A stretch of 23,796 nt of DNA, taken from JBBECF01 sp040881945. GTDB lineage: Bacteria > Pseudomonadota > Alphaproteobacteria > Dongiales > Dongiaceae. How positions within the stretch are numbered: position 1 is the stretch's first letter; every line of letters starts with the position of its first letter. Shown here one piece after another: positions 1 to 9,779 of the stretch. The notes under the pieces were generated by a model. That model did no database searches, was not told where the DNA came from, and saw nothing but the letters and a program-made list of their open reading frames with translations. Location: positions 1 to 23,796 of the forward strand of contig JBBECF010000115.1 in assembly GCA_040881945.1 (NCBI GenBank), in the 5' to 3' direction. Position numbers and translations under genes: made by a program.

Positions 1-543
<543 letters not shown>

Positions 544-564
544 GCCGAAGGTCGCCCGGCGAGT

Positions 565-1308
565 TTAGAGCCGCCCGGCTTCGATGATCCGCTTCAGGAA
601 GGCGCGCGTGCGCTCGCCGTCGGGATCGCCGAAGATCTTGCCCGGCGGGCCTTCCTCGTGGACCACGCCGCCATCGAGGAAGCACACCTTGCTCGCGACC
701 TCGCGGGCGAACCCCATCTCGTGCGTCGCGATCAGCATGGTCATGCCTTCGGCCGCGAGATCGCGCACGATGCTTAAGACCTCGGAGACGAGCTCCGGAT
801 CGAGCGCCGACGTGATCTCGTCGAGCAGCAGCACCATCGGACCCATGGCCAGGGCGCGCACGATGGCGACGCGCTGCTGCTGGCCGCCGGACAGGCGGTC
901 GGGGTATTCGGCCGCCTTGCCGTCGAGGCCGATCCGGCGCAGCAGCGCCATCGCCCGCTCCTCGGCCTCGGCCGGGGCCATGCGCAGGGCGTGGATCGGG
1001 GCGAGGGTGACGTTCTGCAGCACGGTCATATGCGGGAACAGATTGAAGCTTTGGAACACGATCCCGACGTCGCGCCGCAGGCTGTTCATGTCGACGCCGG
1101 GGCCGCTCACGCGGTCGCCATGAAGCCGGATCTCGCCCGCCTGGATCTCCTCCAAACCGTTGATGCAGCGCAATAAAGTCGACTTGCCGCAGCCCGATGG
1201 CCCGATCAGGCAGACGACCTGATGCTGCTCCACGTCGAGGTTCAGGCCGCGCAGGACCTCGTAGCGCAGGAAGCGTTTGACGACGCCGTTGATCTCGAGG
1301 AACGCCAT
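565..1308 (-). CDS. Polar amino-acid ABC transporter, ATP-binding subunit
   Basis: This 247-residue cytoplasmic ATPase powers amino-acid uptake. Motifs in order are Walker A GPSGCGKST (residues 36-44), Q-loop Gln86, signature LSGGQQQR (139-146), Walker B LLLDE with Glu164, D-loop SALD (167-170) and H-loop His196. Length and sequence match the GlnQ/HisP class. The usual LLDEPTSALD reads LLDEITSALD here, a Pro-to-Ile change next to the catalytic glutamate. It is the last of three transporter genes, 8 nt behind the permease. The ATG at 1306-1308 is the only start fitting the family N-terminus. The open frame continues upstream of it only as antisense or out-of-frame noise over the permease. The substrate cannot be read from the ATPase. 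Confidence 0.95.
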   Translation of the reverse strand: MAFLEINGVVKRFLRYEVLRGLNLDVEQHQVVCLIGPSGCGKSTLLRCINGLEEIQAGEIRLHGDRVSGPGVDMNSLRRDVGIVFQSFNLFPHMTVLQNVTLAPIHALRMAPAEAEERAMALLRRIGLDGKAAEYPDRLSGGQQQRVAIVRALAMGPMVLLLDEITSALDPELVSEVLSIVRDLAAEGMTMLIATHEMGFAREVASKVCFLDGGVVHEEGPPGKIFGDPDGERTRAFLKRIIEAGRL

Positions 1309-1316
1309 TAGGGCGA

Positions 1317-2435
1317 TCAGCCGCCGGACCGCATGCGCCGCTGGTCGCGCTCGATCAGCCGATCGACGAGCCGGGTCTGCGGGATGGTGATGATCACGAA
1401 CAGGATGGCCACGGTGGTCACCGACGACAGGTTGAAGTGATTGCTGGCGACGATCTTGGCCTGATTGAAGGCGTCGATCGCGCCGATCACGTTGACCAGC
1501 GCGGTGTCCTTCTGCAGGCTGATGAAGTCGTTCAGCAGCGGCGGGATGATGCGCCGGACGGCCTGGGGGATGACGACGAAGCGGAGCGTCTGCGGGTACG
1601 AGAGGCCGAGCGATCGGGCGGCGTCGGTCTGGCTGCGATGGATGCTTTCGATGCCGGCGCGATAGACCTCGGCCACATAGGCGCTGTAGGTCAGGGTCAA
1701 GGCCAGGATGGCATACCAAATCTGCGGCAGGTTGCCGAAGACGGGCAGACCGGCCAGCGGCAACCCGAAACCGACCAGATAGATCGTGATGATGGCCGGC
1801 AGCCCGCGAAAAATATCGATATAGACCGTGACGATCATCCGGATCGGTCGCCCCGGCCGGCCGGGAATGAGCCGCGCGATCGCCACGATCAGGGCGAAGA
1901 CGAGGACCAGGACCTCGGCGACGAGGAAGATCGTGACGTTCATCCAGAACGCCTTGAGGATGAGGTGGAACGAGTCGCGGATGAGGCGCAGCAGGAAGAA
2001 CGTCCGCCCGACCGCGACATCGTTGGCGACGACGAACAGCGCCGCGAGCAGCACGAGGACGGTGGCGGCGGCATAGCCGAAACCGTACCAGCACCAATCG
2101 CGGGCCTTGGCGGCCAGCACCCGCATGGCCACAATGTCGCCGGCGACGCCGGCCGCCCGCGACCGCCGCGCCGTTTGCAGGCCGCGCAGGCCGGGCGCGA
2201 GCAAGGCCGTGGCCGCGGCCGCGAGCGCCGCCGACAGGCCGTCGGTGACAAGGCTGCGCAGCCCGGCTGCGATCAGGATCTGACGGACGTCGTAGAGCAC
2301 CCACCAGGTCGCGGCGATGGTGACGAGGCAGGCCGCCAGCGCGGCCAGCGCCAAGAAGACGACGTCCTTGGGCGGCGAGGGGGCGCCGCGGCGACCGTCG
2401 CGCACCCCCTGCCCCGTTGCGGCCGACTCGCTCAC
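1317..2435 (-). CDS. Amino-acid ABC transporter permease with extended N-terminus
   Basis: This integral inner-membrane permease of the His/Glu/Gln/Arg/opine family has 372 residues from a GTG start at 2433-2435. The C-terminal two thirds carry the family fold, including GLPAIITIYLVG and the EAA-type loop DAARSLGLS...IPQAVR (about 271-294) that docks on the ATPase. A classic member is about 220 residues. Here some 140 extra residues precede the core, with hydrophobic segments at about 25-48 and a strong one beginning YGFGYAAATVLVLLAAL. An in-frame ATG further upstream (2502-2504) would overlap the binding-protein gene, so I prefer the GTG. Its ribosome-binding site is weak (GGGG about 10-13 nt upstream). 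It is the only permease in the cluster, so it probably works as a homodimer. Confidence 0.9.
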   Translation of the reverse strand: MSESAATGQGVRDGRRGAPSPPKDVVFLALAALAACLVTIAATWWVLYDVRQILIAAGLRSLVTDGLSAALAAAATALLAPGLRGLQTARRSRAAGVAGDIVAMRVLAAKARDWCWYGFGYAAATVLVLLAALFVVANDVAVGRTFFLLRLIRDSFHLILKAFWMNVTIFLVAEVLVLVFALIVAIARLIPGRPGRPIRMIVTVYIDIFRGLPAIITIYLVGFGLPLAGLPVFGNLPQIWYAILALTLTYSAYVAEVYRAGIESIHRSQTDAARSLGLSYPQTLRFVVIPQAVRRIIPPLLNDFISLQKDTALVNVIGAIDAFNQAKIVASNHFNLSSVTTVAILFVIITIPQTRLVDRLIERDQRRMRSGG

Positions 2436-2461
2436 CCCCGCGCGGCCCCGGCCACGCGCGG

Positions 2462-3328
2462 TTACGGCTTGAAGTAGGGCACCTTGGTCGGATCGGCGCC
2501 CCACGCCTCCGCCAGATACTTGGTTGCCAACTTGTCGAGCGTGCCGTCGTCGCGCATCGCTCCGATGATCTTGTCGATCGTCGCGGCGTTCGGCGATCCC
2601 TTCGGGTAGAGCGCGCCATAGGTCTCGCCCGTCGCAAACTGGCCGACCACGTCGAACTTCCCGCCGGAGGCCGCCGCCTGGCCGAGGACGATCGCGGTGT
2701 CGGTCATGGCCACGTCGATCTGCCCGGCCTGCAGGGCCGTAAACATCGATGGCGTGTCGGGAAACACGTTCGCCGCGGTCGACGGCTTGAGGACGTTGTC
2801 GACGAAGGAGGCGCCGGTCGTGGCCTGCTGGACGCCGATGCGCATGCCCTTGATCGACCGTTCATCGACCTTGGTGCCGGTCTTCGCCATGACGCCGATA
2901 TCGGACGAGAAATACGGCACGGAGAAATCGACGACTTTCTTGCGCTCGTCGGTGATCGAGATCTGCGACAGGGCAAGATCGAAGTCCCTGGTCTGCCCGG
3001 CGACGAGCGCGTCCCAGGCGACGTTCACGACCTCGACCGCGCCGAGACCGGCCCGGTGCGCGATGTTGGCCGCCATGCAATATTCGTAGCCGTCCTGGAT
3101 CGATTCCGGCGTGTCGCCGTTCCACCAGCCGGGCGCCGGGAGGTTGACCTCGACGGTCAACTGCCCGGCCTTGGCCGGCGTCATCGGGATCGAGCCCTTC
3201 GTTCCGAACAGCTCGCAGTTCCCAATCATCTCGGCCGCCGTCGCCGGCTGCGCGATCATTGCGATCGTCCCCAGGACGATGGCGGCGGCGCCGCCGAGAA
3301 CGGTGCTTATCTTGTGCTTGTTAAGCAT
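2462..3328 (-). CDS. Amino-acid ABC transporter substrate-binding protein (SBP family 3)
   Basis: This periplasmic solute-binding protein of 288 residues feeds the adjacent permease. It opens with a Sec signal peptide (MLNKHKIS, then a hydrophobic core, cleavage probably near ATAA at residue 32). The family 3 core follows, with the landmark DLALSQISITDERKKVVDFS (about 117-136) and the hinge/lobe motif GVQQATTGASF (about 165-175). Two cysteines (38 and 84) could form a disulfide. The start is fixed by an AGGAGG ribosome-binding site at 3334-3339, five bases before the ATG; an in-frame upstream start at 3355 lacks such a site. The ligand is unknown, but a polar or acidic amino acid is the family default. 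It lies 37 nt behind the quinone oxidoreductase gene, so they may be co-transcribed. Confidence 0.93.
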   Translation of the reverse strand: MLNKHKISTVLGGAAAIVLGTIAMIAQPATAAEMIGNCELFGTKGSIPMTPAKAGQLTVEVNLPAPGWWNGDTPESIQDGYEYCMAANIAHRAGLGAVEVVNVAWDALVAGQTRDFDLALSQISITDERKKVVDFSVPYFSSDIGVMAKTGTKVDERSIKGMRIGVQQATTGASFVDNVLKPSTAANVFPDTPSMFTALQAGQIDVAMTDTAIVLGQAAASGGKFDVVGQFATGETYGALYPKGSPNAATIDKIIGAMRDDGTLDKLATKYLAEAWGADPTKVPYFKP

Positions 3329-3365
3329 GGATGCCTCCTGTCGTTGTGCAAGCATGATCCGGCGG

Positions 3366-4343
3366 TCACGGCAGCAGCACGGTCGAGCCGGTGGTCTGCC
3401 GCGCCTCGAGCGCGCGATGCGCCGCCGCCGCGTCGCGCAAGGGGAAGGTCTGGTTGATCTCGATCTTGACGGCGCCCTTGGCGACGACGTCGAACAGCTC
3501 GTGCGCGCTCGCCAGCAGGTCCTCGCGCTTGGCCATGTAGGTCATCAGCGTCGGCCGCGTCAGAAAGAGCGACCCCTTGGCCGCGAGGACGCCCATGTCG
3601 AAGGGCGGCACGGGACCCGAGGCGCTGCCGAAACTCGCCATTAGGCCGAGCGGCGCCAGGCAGTCGAGCGAGGCCGCGAAGGTGTCCTTGCCGACGCCGT
3701 CATAGACGACCGGCACGCCGGCGCCGCCGGTGAGCTCGCGCACCCGCTTGGCCACGTCCTCGCGGCGGTAGAGGATGACGTGATCGCAGCCGTGGGCGCG
3801 CGCCAGCGCCGCCTTGTCCTCGGACCCGGCGGTGCCGATGACCGTCGCGCCGAGGTGCTTCGCCCACTGGCACAGGATCAGCCCGACGCCGCCGGCCGCG
3901 GCGTGCATCAGGATTGTCTCGCCGGCGGCGACGCGGTGGGTGCGGCGGATCAGGTACTGCGCGGTCATGCCCTGCAGCATCATCGCCGCCGCCACGCGGT
4001 CGGAGATGCCGGCGGGCAGCTTGACCAGGCGATCGGCGGGCATCAGGCGCGCCTCGGCATAGGCGCCGATCGGCGGCGAGGCGTAGGCGACCCGGTCGCC
4101 GGCCTTGAGCTCGGCGACGCCGGCGCCGACCTCCTCGACGCCGCCGGCGCCCTCGAGGCCGATGCCGGACGGCATCGCCGCGACCGGGTAAGCGCCGGTG
4201 CGGTGATAGACGTCGATGTAGTTGAGGCCGACGGCGGTCTGGCGCAGCCGGACCTGGCCGGGCGCCGGCGCCCCGACCTCGACCTCGTCCCAGACCAGGA
4301 CCTCGGGCCCGCCGGGCCGGTGAAAGCGGATCGCGTGCGTCAT
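3366..4343 (-). CDS. qor: NADPH:quinone oxidoreductase (zinc-independent MDR family)
   Basis: This is a 325-residue medium-chain dehydrogenase/reductase. The N-terminus AIRFHRPGGPEVLVWDEVEVG and the segment TAVGLNYIDVYHRTGAYP match the QorA type of NADPH:quinone reductase, which reduces quinones by one or two electrons. The cofactor-binding Rossmann motif is AAAGGVG (148-154). The zinc-ligand cysteines of alcohol dehydrogenases are missing, as expected for Qor. The ATG at 4341-4343 has a GGGGGCG ribosome-binding site, and the longer open frame upstream reads into the neighbouring gene. It lies 13 nt behind the dienelactone hydrolase gene, which suggests one transcript. The physiological substrate cannot be fixed from sequence, since close MDR relatives reduce enals. 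Confidence 0.92.
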   Translation of the reverse strand: MTHAIRFHRPGGPEVLVWDEVEVGAPAPGQVRLRQTAVGLNYIDVYHRTGAYPVAAMPSGIGLEGAGGVEEVGAGVAELKAGDRVAYASPPIGAYAEARLMPADRLVKLPAGISDRVAAAMMLQGMTAQYLIRRTHRVAAGETILMHAAAGGVGLILCQWAKHLGATVIGTAGSEDKAALARAHGCDHVILYRREDVAKRVRELTGGAGVPVVYDGVGKDTFAASLDCLAPLGLMASFGSASGPVPPFDMGVLAAKGSLFLTRPTLMTYMAKREDLLASAHELFDVVAKGAVKIEINQTFPLRDAAAAHRALEARQTTGSTVLLP

Positions 4344-4356
4344 TGTCGCCCCCGTC

Positions 4357-5049
4357 TTACCCGAGATGCTTCTTGAGGAACGCCGCGGTGCGCTCGTTGG
4401 CGAGCTTGGCCGCCGCCGCGTTCCAATGCTCGCCGCCGACGCGCGCGAAGGCGTGGTCGACGCCGGCATAGCTGTGCAGCGTGACCAGGCTGTTGCGCCC
4501 GAGCGCGGTCTTGATCGCGGCCTGGGCCTCCGGCGGCACGAAGCCGTCCTTCTCGGCGATGTGCAGGAGCAGCGGCTTGGTGATCGCCGCGGCCTCGCCG
4601 AGCAGCGATTCGATGCCGACGCCGTAGTAGCCGACGTTGCAGTCGGAACTCGAGCGCGTCGTCATCAGATAAGCGAGCTTGCCGCCGAGGCAGTAGCCGA
4701 TCGATCCGGCCGCGCCGGTGCAGTCGGGCAGGCCGCGCAGGTGCTCGAGACTGACGACCAGGTCGTTGACGCCCTTGGCGACATTGAATCCCTTGAACAG
4801 CGCGAACGCCTTCTGCCATTCCGCCTCGGTCTTGTCGGTGATCTGGATGCCGGGCTCCTGGCGCCAGAACAAATCCGGGCAGAGCGCCAGATAGCCTTGC
4901 GCCGCATAGCCGTCGGCAAGCTCGCGCATGACCTGGTTGACGCCGAAGATCTCCTGAATGACGAGCAGGCCCGGGGCCGGCACGGTCCGCGGCTTGGCGA
5001 GATAAGCGGAGAATTTCCCGTCCGCGCAGGCGATGGCGATGTCCGGCAT
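4357..5049 (-). CDS. Dienelactone hydrolase family protein
   Basis: This cytoplasmic alpha/beta hydrolase has 230 residues, the normal length for the family. The catalytic triad can be placed as Cys120 in the nucleophile elbow GYCLGG, Asp168 in EKDGFVP and His199 in VDHAF. Glu33 in IQEIFG corresponds to the glutamate that holds the cysteine in dienelactone hydrolase. Classical members open dienelactones in chlorocatechol degradation, but no other genes of that pathway are present. A general carboxymethylenebutenolidase-like esterase role is all that can be claimed. The start has an AGGAGG site about 7 nt upstream, deciding for 5049. It sits between ogt (70 nt) and qor (13 nt), all on the same strand. 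Confidence 0.93.
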   Translation of the reverse strand: MPDIAIACADGKFSAYLAKPRTVPAPGLLVIQEIFGVNQVMRELADGYAAQGYLALCPDLFWRQEPGIQITDKTEAEWQKAFALFKGFNVAKGVNDLVVSLEHLRGLPDCTGAAGSIGYCLGGKLAYLMTTRSSSDCNVGYYGVGIESLLGEAAAITKPLLLHIAEKDGFVPPEAQAAIKTALGRNSLVTLHSYAGVDHAFARVGGEHWNAAAAKLANERTAAFLKKHLG

Positions 5050-5119
5050 GGCGGTCCTCCTGGCATGGCTTCCGATTTCAGGCGCGCGACGCCAACGATA
5101 GCGCCAGAGCCGGGCCTTG

Positions 5120-5578
5120 TCACGGGAACGCGATGCCTTCGAGCTCGAGCAGGAAGCGCTTGACCTCGAGGCCGCCGGGGGCGCTGTAACCGCCGATCCG
5201 CCCGCCCGCGGCGACGACGCGGTGGCAAGGAATGAGGATCGGGATCGGATTGCGCGCGCAGGCCCCGCCCACCGCGCGCGGCGCGCTGTCCACGGCGCGG
5301 GCGAGATCGGCGTAGCTGCGCGTGCGGCCGCAGGGAATGCGGCGCATCTCCCGCCACACCGCCTGCTGGAAACGGCTGCCAGCCGGCGCCAGCGGTAGCT
5401 CGAAGCGTTTGAGACCGCAGTAAAAATAGGCGTCGAGCTGCTGCGCCGCGGCGGCGAGCAGCGGGGTCTCGGTCTCGCGCGACGCCCGGCCCCAATCGAC
5501 CGCGACGATGCGGCCGTTGAGTTCGCTGACGACGAGGTCGCCGACCGGCGAGGCGACGGTGATCTGGTCGGCGGTCAT
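5120..5578 (-). CDS. ogt: Methylated-DNA--[protein]-cysteine S-methyltransferase
   Basis: This suicide DNA repair protein takes alkyl groups from O6-alkylguanine onto its own cysteine. It has 152 residues, the length of Ogt-type proteins without the Ada regulatory domain. The active-site motif is PCHRV with nucleophile Cys118. It is preceded by the helix-turn-helix region (FQQAVWREMRRIPCGRTRSYADLA) and by RAVGGACARNP, whose arginine flips the base. Ser/Gly-rich GGYSAPGG follows. The ATG at 5576-5578 has only a moderate GAGGCG ribosome-binding site, but the N-terminus fits. The gene is 9 nt behind the DUF255 gene, so translation is probably coupled. No Ada-type regulator is visible nearby. Confidence 0.93.
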   Translation of the reverse strand: MTADQITVASPVGDLVVSELNGRIVAVDWGRASRETETPLLAAAAQQLDAYFYCGLKRFELPLAPAGSRFQQAVWREMRRIPCGRTRSYADLARAVDSAPRAVGGACARNPIPILIPCHRVVAAGGRIGGYSAPGGLEVKRFLLELEGIAFP

Positions 5579-5587
5579 CGCCGCGCC

Positions 5588-7677
<2,090 letters not shown>

Positions 7678-7683
7678 CGCGAT

Positions 7684-7709
7684 CCCAATATGCTTGCCCA
7701 ATATGCCTG
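7684..7709. repeat. Two tandem 13-bp repeats in a divergent promoter region
   Basis: CCCAATATGCTTG and CCCAATATGCCTG lie head to tail and differ at one base. They fall in the 72-bp space between the divergent DUF255 and DUF6489-like genes, just upstream of the DUF255 start. The spacing is slightly more than one helix turn, which would suit two copies of a DNA-binding protein. No regulator is implied by the neighbours. I found no convincing -35/-10 pair in this space on either strand. Confidence 0.5.
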
Positions 7710-7749
7710 AGGGTACCGCAAACGGCCGCGCGCGAGGAGAGTATCAGCC

Positions 7750-8007
7750 ATGAAGATCGAGATCGACATCGAGTGCACGCCGGCGGAGGCGCGGGCGTTC
7801 CTCGGCCTGCCCGATGTCGAGCCGCTGCAGAAGGCGCTGCTCGGACAAATCCAGGAGCGCATGACGGCGAGCTTGGCCGGGATGGATCCCGAGACCCTGT
7901 TCAAGGTCTGGCTGCCGGCCGGGCTACAAGGCTGGGAGCAGATGCAGAAGGCGTTCTGGAAGGGCGTCCCGGGCGCGTCCGGCGGCAAGGCGGGCGGCCA
8001 ACCGTGA
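7750..8007 (+). CDS. Small conserved protein, DUF6489-like
   Basis: This 85-residue protein (MKIEIDIECTPAEARAFLGL...) has no signal peptide or membrane segment. The body reads as a beta-strand followed by amphipathic helices, including VEPLQKALLGQIQERM and ETLFKVWLPAGLQGWEQMQKAFW. I associate it with the small DUF6489 proteins of Rhodospirillales, whose function is unknown. The assignment rests on recall of the family and is not certain. The start is well supported: GAGGAGAG at 7733-7740 precedes the ATG at good spacing. Its stop overlaps the start of the ferredoxin gene (GTGA at 8004-8007), so the two are translationally coupled and possibly functionally linked. Confidence 0.8.
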   Translation: MKIEIDIECTPAEARAFLGLPDVEPLQKALLGQIQERMTASLAGMDPETLFKVWLPAGLQGWEQMQKAFWKGVPGASGGKAGGQP

Positions 8008-8363
8008 GCGTCGACCCGCCGGCCTTCTACCGTTTGCATGTATTCTGCTGTGTCAACGAACGGCCGGCCGGCCATCCGCGCGGTTGCTGCAAGGCGAAGG
8101 GCTCGGAGAGGCTGCGCAACTACATGAAGGCGCGGGCGAAGGAGCTGGGATTGACGGAGCTACGGGTGAACGCATCGGGCTGCCTCGACCGCTGCGAGCT
8201 GGGGCCGACGATGGTGATCTATCCCGAGGGCGTCTGGTACAGCTACACGACGCCGGGCGACGTGGACGAGATCCTGCGCACCCACCTGTGCGACGGCGGC
8301 CGGGTCGAGCGGCTGTTGCTGCGGCCCGGCGACACCGCGCCGCCGCCCGGCCGCGGCCGCTGA
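8004..8363 (+). CDS. Thioredoxin-like [2Fe-2S] ferredoxin domain protein
   Basis: This cytoplasmic protein of 119 residues starts at GTG 8004-8006, which overlaps the previous stop by 4 nt. Its pattern is that of the thioredoxin-like [2Fe-2S] ferredoxins: FYRLHVFCCVNE with Cys15/16, GCCKAKGSE with Cys28/29, and ASGCLDRCELGP with Cys60 and Cys64, followed by VYPEGVWYSYTTPGDVDEIL-type residues. One Cys of each N-terminal pair plus Cys60 and Cys64 would bind the cluster. The family is found alone or fused to hydrogenase and dehydrogenase subunits; the stand-alone form has no agreed role. The C-terminal tail after residue 105 is Pro/Gly/Arg rich. It lies 22 nt upstream of mnmE and probably on the same transcript. 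Confidence 0.9.
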   Translation: MSVDPPAFYRLHVFCCVNERPAGHPRGCCKAKGSERLRNYMKARAKELGLTELRVNASGCLDRCELGPTMVIYPEGVWYSYTTPGDVDEILRTHLCDGGRVERLLLRPGDTAPPPGRGR

Positions 8364-8385
8364 CGGCGGCGGAGCGGGGGCGGCC

Positions 8386-9711
8386 GTGGCGGAGACGATC
8401 TTCGCGCTGGCCTCGGCGCCGGGCCCGGCCGGGGTGGCGGTGGTCCGGGTCTCGGGACCGGCGGCCGGGACGGCGTTGCGGCGGCTCGCCGGCGACCGGC
8501 TGCCGCCGCCGCGCCGCGCCGTGCTGCGCCGGCTGCGCGATGCCGAGTGCGCGTTGGATCAGGCCCTGGTGCTGTGGTTTCCGGCGCCGGCCAGCTTCAC
8601 CGGCGAGGACGTGGCCGAGCTGCACCTACATGGCGGCCGGGCGGTCGGGGCGGCGGTGCTGGCGGCGCTGCGCGTCTGCCCGGGGCTGCGCCCGGCGGCG
8701 CCCGGCGAATTCACCAGGCGCGCCTTCGAAAACGGCAAGCTCGACCTGACGGCGGCCGAGGGCCTCGCCGACCTGGTTCTCGCCCAGACCGAGGCGCAGC
8801 GCCGCCAGGCGTTGCGTCAGCTCGACGGCGAGCTCGGGCGCCTCTACGACGGCTGGCGCGACCGCTTGGTCGGGGCGCTGGCGCGGCTCGAGGCGGCCAT
8901 CGACTTCCCCGATGAAGACCTTCCGGACGGCTTGTTGGCGGAGGTGAACTACCAGATATTGTGTTTGCTGCCTGAACTAACACAACATCTTGATGACGGC
9001 CGGCGAGGCGAGCGGCTTCGCGAAGGCGTCTCGGTCGCCCTGATCGGGCCGCCGAACGCCGGCAAGTCGAGCCTGTTGAACCGCCTGGCCCGACGGGAAG
9101 CGGCGATCGTCGCGGCCACGGCCGGGACGACGCGCGATGTCATCGAAGTGCAGCTCGATCTCGGCGGCTATCCCGTCGTGCTGGCCGATACCGCCGGATT
9201 GCAGACGGCGCGCGACGAGGTCGAGGCCGAGGGCGTGCGCCGCGCCCTGGCCCACGCCGCCCAGGCCGATTTGAAGATCGTCCTGTTCGATGCCTGCGAT
9301 TGGCCCGAGATCGACGCCCGGACGGTCGCTTTGATCGACGCCGACAGCATCGTGGTCCTCAACAAGAGCGATCTGACGATCGTTCCGGAGCCGGTCCGAA
9401 TCGGTGGACGGCCGGCGCGGCTGGTCAGCGTTCGGACCGGATCCGGAATGAACGAGCTGCTATCCGTTTTGACCGATGCGGTTGCGGAACGAATGGGTTT
9501 CAGCGAAGCGCCGACGCTGACACGGGGCCGCCACCGCGAGGCCGTCGAGGACTGCCGCGCCGCGCTCGATCGGGCGCGCTCGGCGGGCCTGCCGGAGCTC
9601 GTCGCGGAGGACCTCCGCCTCGCCGTCCGGGCCCTGGGGCGGATCACCGGCCGGGTCGATGTGGAGGACATTCTCGATGTCGTTTTCCGCGAATTCTGCA
9701 TCGGCAAGTAG
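8386..9711 (+). CDS. mnmE: tRNA uridine-5-carboxymethylaminomethyl(34) synthesis GTPase MnmE
   Basis: MnmE works with MnmG to install the (carboxymethyl)aminomethyl group at C5 of wobble U34 in several tRNAs. It has 441 residues: an N-terminal folate-binding domain (AETIFALASAPGPAGVAVVRVSG), a helical domain, and an inserted G domain with G1 GPPNAGKS (221-228), G3 DTAG (268-271) and G4 NKSD (326-329). It ends with the diagnostic CIGK (Cys438). The start is GTG at 8386 behind a GGAGCGGGGG stretch. Residues about 188-201, in the helical domain, are written in AT-rich rare codons and contain an inverted repeat. The usual upstream partner rho is displaced by nearly 8 kb. Confidence 0.97.
   Translation: MAETIFALASAPGPAGVAVVRVSGPAAGTALRRLAGDRLPPPRRAVLRRLRDAECALDQALVLWFPAPASFTGEDVAELHLHGGRAVGAAVLAALRVCPGLRPAAPGEFTRRAFENGKLDLTAAEGLADLVLAQTEAQRRQALRQLDGELGRLYDGWRDRLVGALARLEAAIDFPDEDLPDGLLAEVNYQILCLLPELTQHLDDGRRGERLREGVSVALIGPPNAGKSSLLNRLARREAAIVAATAGTTRDVIEVQLDLGGYPVVLADTAGLQTARDEVEAEGVRRALAHAAQADLKIVLFDACDWPEIDARTVALIDADSIVVLNKSDLTIVPEPVRIGGRPARLVSVRTGSGMNELLSVLTDAVAERMGFSEAPTLTRGRHREAVEDCRAALDRARSAGLPELVAEDLRLAVRALGRITGRVDVEDILDVVFREFCIGK
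8955..8989. repeat. Inverted repeat in AT-rich patch of mnmE
   Basis: Left arm GATATTGTGTT (8955-8965) and right arm AACACAACATC (8979-8989) pair at 10 of 11 positions around a 13-nt loop. The surrounding 48 bases are about 42% GC by count, against clearly higher GC on both sides. The patch encodes NYQILCLLPELTQHL in the helical domain of MnmE and remains in frame. It may be a protein-binding or folding element, or chance within a locally diverged segment. Confidence 0.55.
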
Positions 9712-9715
9712 CTGC

Positions 9716-9737
9716 CGATGTTTCACGTGAAACATCG
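9716..9737. promoter_or_regulatory. parS: parS site 1 (ParB-binding centromere)
   Basis: A perfect 22-bp palindrome whose central 16 bp, TGTTTCACGTGAAACA (9719-9734), is the chromosomal parS consensus bound by ParB. It sits in the 68-bp mnmE-mnmG gap, 4 nt after the mnmE stop and 5 nt before the -35 of a candidate mnmG promoter. parA and parB lie 2.5 kb downstream. ParB loads here, then slides as a CTP-dependent clamp. Confidence 0.95.
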
Positions 9738-9742
9738 CCGCT

Positions 9743-9771
9743 TTGACTGGCCGGGCGAGGGCGGGTAAATT
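9743..9771 (+). promoter_or_regulatory. Candidate sigma-70-type promoter for mnmG
   Basis: TTGACT (9743-9748) and TAAATT (9766-9771) are separated by exactly 17 nt. The -35 box matches the consensus at 5 of 6 positions and the -10 box at 4 of 6. Initiation 7-9 nt after the -10 would fall at 9778-9780, that is, on or next to the mnmG ATG at 9780. There is no Shine-Dalgarno close to that ATG, so the transcript may be leaderless. Confidence 0.6.
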
Positions 9772-9779
9772 CGCGCGCC

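Noticed and set aside
1437..2477. 346-codon plus-strand open frame over the permease
   Set aside because: Low-complexity Asp/Arg/Gly composition typical of antisense frames in high-GC DNA; the permease is well supported.
1309..2637. N-terminal extension of the ABC ATPase frame to 690 residues
   Set aside because: The first 443 residues are out-of-frame translation of the permease and binding-protein genes; the ATPase starts at 1308.
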